From: Candidatus Fermentibacter danicus
Lineage (GTDB): Bacteria > Fermentibacterota > Fermentibacteria > Fermentibacterales > Fermentibacteraceae
NCBI GenBank assembly: GCA_001618605.1
Contig: LKHC01000110.1
Location: 1 to 64,000 of the forward strand
Direction: 5' to 3'
DNA length: 64,000 nucleotides
The notes beneath the pieces are model-generated. The model did no database searches and was not told the origin of the DNA. It saw nothing but the letters and a program-made list of their open reading frames with translations. Below, in pieces: positions 40,631 to 48,665 of the stretch. The first letter of the stretch is position 1; each line of letters starts with the position of its first letter. The position numbers and the translations under genes were made by a program.

Positions 40631-40706
40631 TGGAGCTGGCGAAGGGAGTTGAACCCATAACCTGCGGATTACAAATCCGCTGCTCTGCCGATTGAGCTAC
40701 GCCAGC
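40631..40706 (-). tRNA. tRNA-Thr (anticodon UGU)
   Basis: Acceptor GCTGGCG/CGCCAGC, discriminator T and encoded CCA; loop TTTGTAA gives UGU. First gene of the tRNA-tuf unit, equivalent to E. coli thrU. Confidence 0.97.
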
Positions 40707-40719
40707 AACGCGAATGTCG

Positions 40720-40748
40720 TACATACGCACCGGCGGAGAAGGCGTCAA
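40720..40748 (-). promoter_or_regulatory. Promoter of the tRNA-tuf operon
   Basis: On the minus strand TTGACG (40743-40748) and TATGTA (40720-40725) are 17 bases apart. Transcription would start near 40713, just before the tRNA-Thr 5 prime end. The -35 is strong; the -10 matches consensus only in its first three bases. Confidence 0.55.
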
Positions 40749-40919
40749 TACCGGCGCAAAACGGCCTCTGCGCCCTCCACTGGAGCGTTTCAGGACTCTT
40801 CGGATCGTGCCGGAGGGCGGTCACCCCCGGGCGCAGTAAATTACTCGCCCCGGCACCCCCGGTCAATCCCATTCCTCGATCCGGAGGGGAGCGAGTGAAC
40901 CCCCGGGGAGGCGGGGTTG

Positions 40920-40925
40920 TATATT
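40920..40925 (+). promoter_or_regulatory. Candidate -10 box for the lipoprotein-ABC operon
   Basis: TATATT lies 20 bases before the lipoprotein start and directly ahead of its ribosome site. No clear -35 hexamer is found at the proper distance, so this is tentative. Confidence 0.3.
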
Positions 40926-40945
40926 CGACGGGAAAGGCGGTGAAG

Positions 40946-41767
40946 ATGAAGAATTGGAAAACATTTGCGGCGTTCGCCGCCTGCCTCGTCTCCGCGTGCG
41001 GCGGCAGGACCCTGAGGCAGGAACTGGAAATGGTCCCCTCGACCGCGCTGGCCCACATACACGTCGAATCCACCCTTCCGGCCGAACTGTGGGCCCTGCT
41101 CCCGGAGGAGGCCCTTCCGGTCGATGCGGCAATGTTGCGGGAGATGATCGATCGCGGCCCGCTCGGCATAACCGTCTCGGGAATCAGCCTGACCGACTTC
41201 GAGCCCCAGCTCCTGCTGCTGTCCCGCGACATGCCCCCCGATACGATGCTCGCAATAGCGACCAGATATTTCCAGTTTTCCATCGACAGCACCGCCGGGC
41301 GTTCGGACCTGACCTCACCAGCGGGAGCCATACTGGGCTCCCTGGCCTCGCGGGACGGCTGGACCTGCCTCTACCTCGGCCCCTCCCCCCGGTCCGTCAT
41401 GACCGCCTGGCTCGGACTCGACCGATCCCGCAGCCTCGGCGCCGACAGCTCGCTCGCGAGGATCTCCGGTCCGGGGGGTGACATCTCCCTGTTCATTCCG
41501 CCCGGCATGATCTCGTTCCTCAGGGTCGCCCCGATCGAGAACTGGGTCGACGGCTGGGAGAGCGTGGAGAGCGCCATGTCGCTCGTCCAGCCTACCGCGG
41601 CGAGGCTCGACGCCTCCTTCGACTCGTTCGTGAGCCTGGAGGCCCGGCTCGTCCGCCATGACGGCAAGGTTTCCCGTGTCCGCGTCGAGGTCGAGGACTC
41701 GGGATTCACCCCGGAGGAGATGCTTTCTTCCCTGAAGCTGCTCCTGATGGCCGGAGGGATGCTCTGA
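40946..41767 (+). CDS. Lipoprotein of unknown function, first gene of an ABC exporter operon
   Basis: The 273-residue product starts with a classical lipoprotein signal ending VSAC, lipid-attachment Cys18. The ATG at 40946 has AAAGGCGG upstream; an in-frame ATG 17 codons earlier lacks a signal context. The mature part has no motif I recognise. It shares one base with the ATPase start (CTCTGATGG), so it is coupled to the ABC genes and probably acts with that transporter at the cell envelope. Function is inferred only from this context. Confidence 0.75.
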   Translation: MKNWKTFAAFAACLVSACGGRTLRQELEMVPSTALAHIHVESTLPAELWALLPEEALPVDAAMLREMIDRGPLGITVSGISLTDFEPQLLLLSRDMPPDTMLAIATRYFQFSIDSTAGRSDLTSPAGAILGSLASRDGWTCLYLGPSPRSVMTAWLGLDRSRSLGADSSLARISGPGGDISLFIPPGMISFLRVAPIENWVDGWESVESAMSLVQPTAARLDASFDSFVSLEARLVRHDGKVSRVRVEVEDSGFTPEEMLSSLKLLLMAGGML

Positions 41768-42450
41768 TGGACACGATCCTCAGGGCCGAGGGGATCGGGA
41801 GGTCGTTCGGGGATCTGCGCGTCCTGGACGGGCTCGACCTCACGATGGACCAGGGCGAGTTCATCGGGATCGTAGGCAGAAGCGGCACGGGCAAGAGCAC
41901 CCTTCTCGGGATTCTCGGCACCCACGATCTCGAATACGAGGGCAGGCTCGAACTCGGCGGAAGGGACGTCAAGGCCGAGGATTCCGCCGGGCTCGCCTCT
42001 CTGAGACGCGACTTCCTCGGATACGTCTTCCAGGACTTCCATCTCCTGCCCGAACTCACCGCGGTCGAAAACGCCATACTGCCCGCGGTGTTCTCCGGAA
42101 GGGACGCAGAATCCGCCCGGAACAGCGCGATCGACGTCATGTCGCACCTCGGCGTCAGGATGGACGGAACTCCGACAGCCATGCTCTCGCGGGGGGAGCG
42201 CCAGCGTGTGGCGGTGGCCAGAGGCCTCGTGAACAGGCCGCGCCTCCTGCTGGCGGACGAGCCCAGCGCCAGCCTGGACGACGAAAACGAAAACATCCTG
42301 TTCGACATGCTGGACGACCTGAGAAAAAGGCAGGGTTTCGCCATGATCGCGGTGGTCCATTCTCTTTCCGTCCTTTCGAGGGTGGACAGGGTCATGGAGC
42401 TGTCCGAAGGACGCCTCCACCCGGTCCGGAAACCGGGAGGCGCGGTGTGA
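41767..42450 (+). CDS. ABC transporter ATP-binding protein (LolD/MacB-type)
   Basis: ATPase of 227 residues that would power the permease encoded next. Walker A is GRSGTGKST (37-45), the signature is LSRGERQRVAVARGL, and Walker B is RLLLADEPSASLD. The Q-loop reads GYVFQDFHLL. The sequence fits the LolD/MacB/FtsE group, which works with FtsX-like permeases on lipoproteins, peptides or cell-wall enzymes rather than importing nutrients. The signature has SRGE instead of SGGQ/E, a mild change. GTGA overlap with the permease gene. Confidence 0.92.
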   Translation: MDTILRAEGIGRSFGDLRVLDGLDLTMDQGEFIGIVGRSGTGKSTLLGILGTHDLEYEGRLELGGRDVKAEDSAGLASLRRDFLGYVFQDFHLLPELTAVENAILPAVFSGRDAESARNSAIDVMSHLGVRMDGTPTAMLSRGERQRVAVARGLVNRPRLLLADEPSASLDDENENILFDMLDDLRKRQGFAMIAVVHSLSVLSRVDRVMELSEGRLHPVRKPGGAV

Positions 42451-43736
42451 AGACGAAGGATACGTCCTACGCGATAAGGCTGTGGAACCGCGGACACTGG
42501 CGCGATTACCTCTTCAGCCAGCTCATGCTCGTCACGGCGGCCCTGTTCCTCGTTTTCTTCATCTCCATCGGCCTCGGGGTGCAGAAGGTGCTGGACAGGT
42601 TCATGTCGCGCGACATCCCCGCCGAGCAGGTGAGGGTGACGCCCCCGGGAATACAGGCCGGATTCTTCCTGAGCGAGCAGGGCGGGCTCGAGATCACGGA
42701 AGCCCTCAGGGACTCCATCGTGAACCTGCCCGAAGTCTCCAGGATCGACCCGCAGATCTACGCACACGTGCCGGCCTACCTCCAGGGGCTCCTCGGCGGA
42801 CAGCCCTACTACACGGACATCACGCTCGAGGGAGTGACCGGCGAGTTCCTCGGGGATTCGATACTCGAGGATGTCGACTGGTCCTACGACGCGGCCGACA
42901 GCGCGACGAAATACCTTCCGATCGTACTCAGCGAAAACCTGCTGCTCCTGTACAACGCCGGTTTCGCCGAAGCGAACGACCTAGTGGGGCTGAGCCCCGA
43001 AGGAGTGGTCGGGCTCGAATGCAGGGTCACGGTCGGAAGCAGCTCCATCGCCAGATCGTCGCACAGGCCGGTGACCGTCAGGGCGCGGATCGTCGCCACC
43101 TCCAACAACCTGGCTCTTTTCGCCCTGGCCGTGCCGATCGAGTTCGTGGACGGGATGAACACCCTCTTTCTCCCGGACAGGCAGAGGAGCTACAGCGCTC
43201 TCATGGTCACCGCGGAACGCGCCGAGGACGTCCCGGAGATAGTCAGGATCGTGGAGGGCCTGGGGCTCCGCGCGGAGACCAGGAGAGGCATAGCGCAGAA
43301 GGCCGAGATGCTGGTCGCCATAGTTACCACCGCCCTCTCCGCCCTGGCCCTGGCGATCCTGGTGTCGGCCGTCACCAGCGCCGTACACACCCTGGTCGCC
43401 GACATCCGGAGCAGGAAGTTCGCGATAGGCGTCCTCGTCGCTCTCGGCACGCCCCGGGAGAAGCTCGCGGCCGTCTTCTCCTTCCAGATACTCTTCATGT
43501 CGGCGTTGTCATTGATCACGGGGGGGCTTCTCGGGGCGCTCGTCTCGTGGGGGGTGAGCGAGGCCCTGCTGTCGCTCTCCACCGTGCTCTCGACGGCCCT
43601 CGACTCGCTGGCCGTGTTCCCGGCGGGCTGGATGGCGGCGGGACTTGTGATCGTACTGGCCGTCTCCACGGGGCTCTCTTACGTGACCTTCAGGAGGCTG
43701 CTGAACCAGCCGGTGGCCGATCTGCTGAGGCGCTAG
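42447..43736 (+). CDS. ABC transporter permease, FtsX/LolC/MacB-like
   Basis: Inner-membrane protein of 429 residues with one N-terminal membrane helix (about 24-45), a large periplasmic domain (about 46-285), and three C-terminal helices (about 290-420). The cytoplasmic loop DIRSRKFAIGVLVALGTPRE is the FtsX-family signature. The GTG start overlaps the ATPase stop by four bases and has GGGAGG six bases upstream. Together with the ATPase and lipoprotein it looks like a mechanotransmission-type exporter; LolCDE-like or MacB-like roles are both possible. Confidence 0.88.
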   Translation: MKTKDTSYAIRLWNRGHWRDYLFSQLMLVTAALFLVFFISIGLGVQKVLDRFMSRDIPAEQVRVTPPGIQAGFFLSEQGGLEITEALRDSIVNLPEVSRIDPQIYAHVPAYLQGLLGGQPYYTDITLEGVTGEFLGDSILEDVDWSYDAADSATKYLPIVLSENLLLLYNAGFAEANDLVGLSPEGVVGLECRVTVGSSSIARSSHRPVTVRARIVATSNNLALFALAVPIEFVDGMNTLFLPDRQRSYSALMVTAERAEDVPEIVRIVEGLGLRAETRRGIAQKAEMLVAIVTTALSALALAILVSAVTSAVHTLVADIRSRKFAIGVLVALGTPREKLAAVFSFQILFMSALSLITGGLLGALVSWGVSEALLSLSTVLSTALDSLAVFPAGWMAAGLVIVLAVSTGLSYVTFRRLLNQPVADLLRR

Positions 43737-43746
43737 GCGGACGGGA

Positions 43747-46545
43747 TCAGAACAGGGACAGGTTGATCCTGGAATAGATCTCCGAGTCCAGCTTCTCCCA
43801 GCTCGAGAAGAACGGGCGGTTCGTGTAGTCGAGGCTGCAGCCCAGCGAGAGGCTCAGCCTGTCCATGGCGTCGAAGGAGATCTCCGCGTTGCCGAAGGCA
43901 TAGTAGCCTTCAGTGTCGTCCGGCGGCAGGTAGAGGTCTGCTCCCAGCCACAGCGAGGGCAGGAGGGAATCGTCCCTGTCCATCCAGAGGCCCATCGACA
44001 TGTAGGCCGTCCAGTCGTCGGTCCTCTTTTCGGCGATGAACCACTGGCTCGTGACCATGCCGAGGCCCGCCTCGGGGGAGACATAGAGCCAGTCGGTGAT
44101 CCATTCCCTGTATCCGAAGGCGGTGTAGGAACTCACCTGCCACGGCCGGACCGTTGCGGGCTGGCGGTCCCAGTTGGCGTGCGCCTTGACGTAGAGTTCA
44201 TCCGTCAGGAAATAGTCGATCCCGACCGAGGCCCACGCGGTGTTCTCCCTCTCCTTGGTGTAGATCCTCTCGATGTTTCCCCGGAACTCGACGTCCAGGC
44301 TGCTCCCGCCGGGACCGTAGAGCCAGGAGGCTTCCGCTCCCCCCCGGTATCTGCTTCTCTCCCTGTTGCCTCTCTCGAAGGACAGGTCAGCCCAGATGGA
44401 GGCCGAGAACCTGCGGGACTTGGACCTCCAGTAGCCCACGTCGTAGGAGGGATCGGAGATGTACCTGATCCTGTCCTCGGCGTAGGCATAGCCCGGGGAG
44501 ATCCGCAGGGCCTCCAGATAGTAGTCCAGCGCGCCGTCCGGATCGCCCATACGCTCCCGGATCAGGCCCAGGTAGCAGATCGAGAAGACAGCCGAGGGGG
44601 CGATCTCCAGGGAGCGCTCGAGCCATCTCTTCGCTTCGTCGTATCTGTTCTGGAAGAGGAACGCCTCGCCCAGACCGCTGGCGGCTTCATACGAGGTGCT
44701 GTCCAGGGAGTAGGCCGTGGCGAGTACCTCCGCGGCCTCTGGATACCTCTCCGCGGTGCTGAGAATGATGCCGCGCGCCCTCCAGACGGCGGGATCGTCC
44801 GGGAATCTGGTGGTTGCGGCCTCGCAGAGGCTGTCCGCGAGATCGTGCCTGGACGAGTACGAGAGGAGATCGCAGATGGAGACGAGCCCGACCGGATCGT
44901 CCGGCGCGAGGGAGGCGGCGAGCAGACCGGCTCGTACCGCCTCTTCCTCCATCCGGTTGTAGAGATAGCTCCAGGCCAGTACGGAAGCGGCATCCGGATC
45001 GGCTTCCAGGGCCAGCCGTTCGAGGCTGTCCGCCGCAGCCGCGTCCCCGGCCGCCCTCCTGATCGAGGCGATCTCCATCAGGGTCATGCCCTCCTCGCCG
45101 GAAACCGACATGTAGCGCATCAGAAGGGATTCGGCCTCCGCGGCATTCCCCCGGCGGGACTCGATCCGCGCCAGCCTCTGGAGTCCGAAGGAATAGAGGC
45201 TGTCCTCCTCGATGGATCTCCTGAAGAAGACGGCGGCGGAATCGGTCTTTCCGGCTTCCTCGAGCAGCATCCCGAGTTCGCCGAGCAGCCAGGGGCTCTG
45301 CCGGGCGGACATGGCGGCCAGCCCGTACCAGGCGATGGCCTCGTCCGTTCTACTTTCCTCTTCGTAGAGGAGCCCTCTCTGCTCCCAACCCCACCGGTAG
45401 GACGAATCGGCCTCGATCGAGGCCTCGTATGCGGAAGCGGCCTCGTCGCGCATCCCAAGCTCATGGTAGACATACCCCAGCTCGCCCCAGATCCATGCGT
45501 TCGAAGGATCGATCTCCAGAGCTCTCCTGTAGTTCCGCGCGGCCTCCTCCAGGCGGCCGGCGTCCTCATCGAGGAGCCCCAGGCTGACCCACGCCTCGCC
45601 GATGGACGGATCGATCTCCAGTGCTGTGCGGAACCAGGTCCGGGCGGAATCCGGGCGACCCTCGTCCTGGACCAGGAGCCCGAGCCTGTAGGCGGCCCAG
45701 GCGTAGTCGGGGTCGATCTCCAGCCCGGCCAGATACCAGTCCCGCGCGAGCTCCGTGCTGCCGACCGCTTCGAAGCACCAGCCCAGTTCCCCGTAGGCCC
45801 ACGAGTACCCCGGATCGGCCTCTACGAGCCGCCTGTAGCATTTTACTGCCGCTCCGAAGGCGCCCCTCTCCTCCTCGATCAGCCCGAGCCTCCTCAGCGC
45901 CTCCACGCTGGTGGAATCGTCCCCGATCATCCTCCTGTAGACGGACGCGGCGGAATCGGCCATCCCCGACGATTCCAGCAGCGAGCCCAGCAGGAGGGAC
46001 ATGTCGTCGTCCTCCGGGAAGCTTCGCGAGAATGCGGCGGCCCGGTCCAGCGCGGCGGCTGAGTCGCCCGAGAGGTGGAGTGCGCTCACGAGAGGCATGC
46101 AGGCGGGGCGGTAGAATCCGTTCAGATCGATTATCGAAGCCAGCAGCCCCGCGGCTGCGGCGTAGTCCCCCCCGGCCATGCGTATGCCAGCCAGCCCCTC
46201 CAGCGCCGGGATACAGTCCCCGTCGAGATCGAGCGCCTTCGTCAGGACGGCCTCGGCCGTATCGGGATCGGTCTCTCCCAGGACGACGCCCATCGAAGCC
46301 CAGGCGAGTGGGGAAAGCGAATCCATTCCGACAGCCGTCCGGGACCACCCGAGGGCGTCGGAATCGATCCCGCCCCGGACGGCGGCGATGGCGGCCCCGG
46401 CCCAGGCGTCGGAATCGGTGGAATCGGCCTCGACAGCCAGGCAGGCCAGGGCGTATGCGCCCTGCCAGTCGCCGTTAGAGCAGGCCTCCATCCACCCGGA
46501 CGGCGGGAGCGCGGTCGATGCAGCGAGGAGTAGAGCGTTCAGCAA
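43747..46545 (-). CDS. Large TPR protein with a C-terminal outer-membrane beta-barrel-like domain
   Basis: 932 residues. The start is a TTG at 46545 with GGAGG six bases upstream, giving a short signal peptide (LLNALLLAASTALP). Residues about 20-700 are tandem tetratricopeptide repeats, recognisable from recurring patterns such as DPSNAWIWGELGYVYHELGM and DPDYAWAAYRLGLLVQDEGR. Residues about 710-932 alternate polar and aromatic residues, end in Phe, and resemble DUF481 (YdiY-type) outer-membrane barrels. A periplasmic TPR array tethered to the outer membrane is inferred. The start overlaps the uppP stop by seven bases. The role is unknown; the neighbours uppP and aspartokinase hint at envelope or cell-wall metabolism. 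Confidence 0.75.
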   Translation of the reverse strand: MLNALLLAASTALPPSGWMEACSNGDWQGAYALACLAVEADSTDSDAWAGAAIAAVRGGIDSDALGWSRTAVGMDSLSPLAWASMGVVLGETDPDTAEAVLTKALDLDGDCIPALEGLAGIRMAGGDYAAAAGLLASIIDLNGFYRPACMPLVSALHLSGDSAAALDRAAAFSRSFPEDDDMSLLLGSLLESSGMADSAASVYRRMIGDDSTSVEALRRLGLIEEERGAFGAAVKCYRRLVEADPGYSWAYGELGWCFEAVGSTELARDWYLAGLEIDPDYAWAAYRLGLLVQDEGRPDSARTWFRTALEIDPSIGEAWVSLGLLDEDAGRLEEAARNYRRALEIDPSNAWIWGELGYVYHELGMRDEAASAYEASIEADSSYRWGWEQRGLLYEEESRTDEAIAWYGLAAMSARQSPWLLGELGMLLEEAGKTDSAAVFFRRSIEEDSLYSFGLQRLARIESRRGNAAEAESLLMRYMSVSGEEGMTLMEIASIRRAAGDAAAADSLERLALEADPDAASVLAWSYLYNRMEEEAVRAGLLAASLAPDDPVGLVSICDLLSYSSRHDLADSLCEAATTRFPDDPAVWRARGIILSTAERYPEAAEVLATAYSLDSTSYEAASGLGEAFLFQNRYDEAKRWLERSLEIAPSAVFSICYLGLIRERMGDPDGALDYYLEALRISPGYAYAEDRIRYISDPSYDVGYWRSKSRRFSASIWADLSFERGNRERSRYRGGAEASWLYGPGGSSLDVEFRGNIERIYTKERENTAWASVGIDYFLTDELYVKAHANWDRQPATVRPWQVSSYTAFGYREWITDWLYVSPEAGLGMVTSQWFIAEKRTDDWTAYMSMGLWMDRDDSLLPSLWLGADLYLPPDDTEGYYAFGNAEISFDAMDRLSLSLGCSLDYTNRPFFSSWEKLDSEIYSRINLSLF

Positions 46546-47342
46546 CCGGAGCCTCCGCAGAGGATGACCGCCGCCGACACGATCGAGGCGGCGATGCAGT
46601 ATACCCCGAAGACCCAGAGCCTGTTCCGGCCCAGGATGCCTATCAGCAGACGCAGAGAGAGATAGCCGACGACCGCCGACACCGCGAAGCCGACGGCGGC
46701 CGGCGCCATGTCGCCCGGAGGTATGGAGGAGATGTCGCGGGCGGACAGCAGCCCGGCTCCGGCGATGGCGGGGATCGACATGAAGAAGGAGAACCTGGCC
46801 GATTCCTCCTGGGAGACGCCGGTGGCGGTTATGGCCGAGATCGTCGAGCCGGAGCGGGATATGCCCGGAAGGAGGGCGACAGCCTGTGCGAACCCGCCTG
46901 CCAGCGCTGAAAGCGGGCCGGGGGCGCGGCCGGCGCCGCCTCGGGGGCGGAGCAGCCCCGCGGAGAGCAGAACCAGGCCGTTCAGGCCCAGGAGCGCAGC
47001 TATGAGAAGAGGAGAGGAGAAGGCTTCCTCCACCCGGTCCCCCAGCAGGATGCCGCAGATGCCGGCCGGTATCGAGGCGACGAACAGCAGCAGAAGAAGC
47101 CGGACAGCCCCGTGCTCGAAGCGGAGGATTCCCCGCGCAAGGGCCGCCAGATCGCTGCGGTAGAAGAACAGCACCGAACAGAGCGTGCCCAGATGCAGCA
47201 CGACTTCGAGCAGCACCCCGTTTCCGGGCGAACGGGTTCCCATAAAATGGCCCAGGAGGGCCAGATGACCCGAACTGGAGATGGGCAGGAACTCGGCGAC
47301 CCCCTGGACCACCGCGAGGATCAGGACGGGGATGAGCTTCAT
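46539..47342 (-). CDS. uppP: Undecaprenyl-diphosphate phosphatase UppP (BacA family)
   Basis: Inner-membrane enzyme that recycles the lipid carrier of peptidoglycan and other surface polymers by removing a phosphate from undecaprenyl diphosphate. The 267 residues show the two family motifs, QGVAEFLPISSSGHL (14-28) with catalytic acidic and serine residues, and PGISRSGSTI. About eight membrane helices are predicted. The ATG overlaps the aspartokinase stop by four bases. Confidence 0.95.
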   Translation of the reverse strand: MKLIPVLILAVVQGVAEFLPISSSGHLALLGHFMGTRSPGNGVLLEVVLHLGTLCSVLFFYRSDLAALARGILRFEHGAVRLLLLLFVASIPAGICGILLGDRVEEAFSSPLLIAALLGLNGLVLLSAGLLRPRGGAGRAPGPLSALAGGFAQAVALLPGISRSGSTISAITATGVSQEESARFSFFMSIPAIAGAGLLSARDISSIPPGDMAPAAVGFAVSAVVGYLSLRLLIGILGRNRLWVFGVYCIAASIVSAAVILCGGSGC

Positions 47343-48541
47343 TCCTCCTGCTCCAGGAACTCGGCGTGCAGGGCGGCCAGGGCGCGGTCACGGTCGTCCC
47401 TGCCGACGAGGGCCGAGATCGTGGCATGCGAATCCGCTGTCTGGAGCATCTCTACGCCGGCTGCGTCAAGAGCGCCCGAGAAGCGGGCCATGACTCCGCG
47501 GAGCCCGTGCATGCCCGCGCCGACGATAGAGACCTTGGAACAGGGTCCGTTCAGCCGCACGGAGGCGAAGGCCCCCGACAGGATCGAGGCCGTCGATTCC
47601 GCGTCGGCCGCAGGGACGGTGAAGAGGACGGCGCCGCCCATGACGGAGAACATGTCCATCGATATGCCTGCCCGCGCGACCCTTCCGAACACGTCGGCAT
47701 GAAAGCGGCCGGCCCCGGTTCCCGGGAGTCCCTCCACGGCCACCTGGAAGACGTCCGGCCCGGATGCGACACCGGTGACGTACCTGCCCCCCCGGAGTAC
47801 GAAGGGTTCTATCCGGGTGACTCTTTCTCCCGAGGAATGGTTCCTTATGACCACGGGGACGCCGGCCTCCCCGGCGATCTCCGCCGCCCGCGGGTGTACC
47901 ACCCCGGCCCCCTGCCAGGACATCTGCCTCAGGTCTTCGGCGCTGATCCTCTCGATCCGGATGGCGGAGGGGATTATGGAGGGGTCGGCGGACCTTATCG
48001 CGTCGACGTTCTTGAAGAGCACCGCCTCGCAGGCGCCGAGGGCCGCGGCGAGAGCGAGGGCGGTGGTGTCCGATCCGCCCCTGCCCAGAGTCGTGGCGGC
48101 TCCATCCGGGCCGGCTCCCTGGAAGCCGGCCACCACCGGGATGCGGCCCACCTCGACGAGGGCTCTGATCCTGGAGGTGTCGATGCTTCTTATCTCCGCG
48201 TCCCCGGAAACTCCGTCCGTCGCGATACCCGCATCCCAGCCCGTCAGCGATTCCGCTTCCAGGCCGACCCGGCGGAGTTCTCCGGCCATGGCGGAGGCAG
48301 CGATGATCTCCCCGGCGCAGAGGAGCCTGTCGCGCTCGGCGGGAAGGGCTCCCGGAGCCATGTCGTAAAGAGTGTCGGTGGCGTAGGGATCGCCCCTCCT
48401 GCCCATGGCCGACACCACGACGACAAGGGAACAGCCCTCTCGGACGGCTTCGAGGCAGTATCCCGCCGCAGTGCCCCTGCCCGCGGCGTCCACTATGCAG
48501 GTACCCCCGAACTTGAACACGACGATCCGCCTGTCAGGCAC
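47339..48541 (-). CDS. Aspartate kinase
   Basis: First enzyme of the aspartate pathway to lysine/diaminopimelate, threonine and methionine. The 400 residues start with the kinase motif FKFGGTCI, include GRGGSDTTALALAAAL for substrate binding, and end with two ACT domains (about 255-400). The N-terminal motif usually reads KFGGTS; here Ser is Cys. GTG start with CCGGAGG six bases upstream and a good promoter at 48569. Cotranscription with uppP may link diaminopimelate supply to cell-wall synthesis. Which isozyme (lysC, thrA-like) cannot be told. Confidence 0.92.
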   Translation of the reverse strand: MPDRRIVVFKFGGTCIVDAAGRGTAAGYCLEAVREGCSLVVVVSAMGRRGDPYATDTLYDMAPGALPAERDRLLCAGEIIAASAMAGELRRVGLEAESLTGWDAGIATDGVSGDAEIRSIDTSRIRALVEVGRIPVVAGFQGAGPDGAATTLGRGGSDTTALALAAALGACEAVLFKNVDAIRSADPSIIPSAIRIERISAEDLRQMSWQGAGVVHPRAAEIAGEAGVPVVIRNHSSGERVTRIEPFVLRGGRYVTGVASGPDVFQVAVEGLPGTGAGRFHADVFGRVARAGISMDMFSVMGGAVLFTVPAADAESTASILSGAFASVRLNGPCSKVSIVGAGMHGLRGVMARFSGALDAAGVEMLQTADSHATISALVGRDDRDRALAALHAEFLEQEE

Positions 48542-48568
48542 TGGAGACCTCCGGTTGGTTGCCTCAGG

Positions 48569-48598
48569 ATTCTACGGAACGGGCCCGGCATACGCCAA
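48569..48598 (-). promoter_or_regulatory. Promoter of the aspartokinase-uppP-TPR operon
   Basis: TTGGCG (48593-48598) and TAGAAT (48569-48574) on the minus strand are 18 bases apart. The start point would be near 48562, about 20 bases before the GTG. It stands head to head with the promoter at 48611. Confidence 0.55.
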
Positions 48599-48610
48599 CG
48601 GAAGGATGGA

Positions 48611-48639
48611 TTGCCGCCCGGACCGCCCGGTCTTATTCT
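48611..48639 (+). promoter_or_regulatory. Promoter of the glycosyltransferase gene
   Basis: TTGCCG (48611-48616) and TATTCT (48634-48639) are 17 bases apart. The start point would be near 48646, just before AAGGAGG and the TTG start at 48666. This supports the choice of that TTG over earlier in-frame ATG codons. Confidence 0.6.
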
Positions 48640-48665
48640 TCACCGACCGAAAGGAGGCTCCTGGC

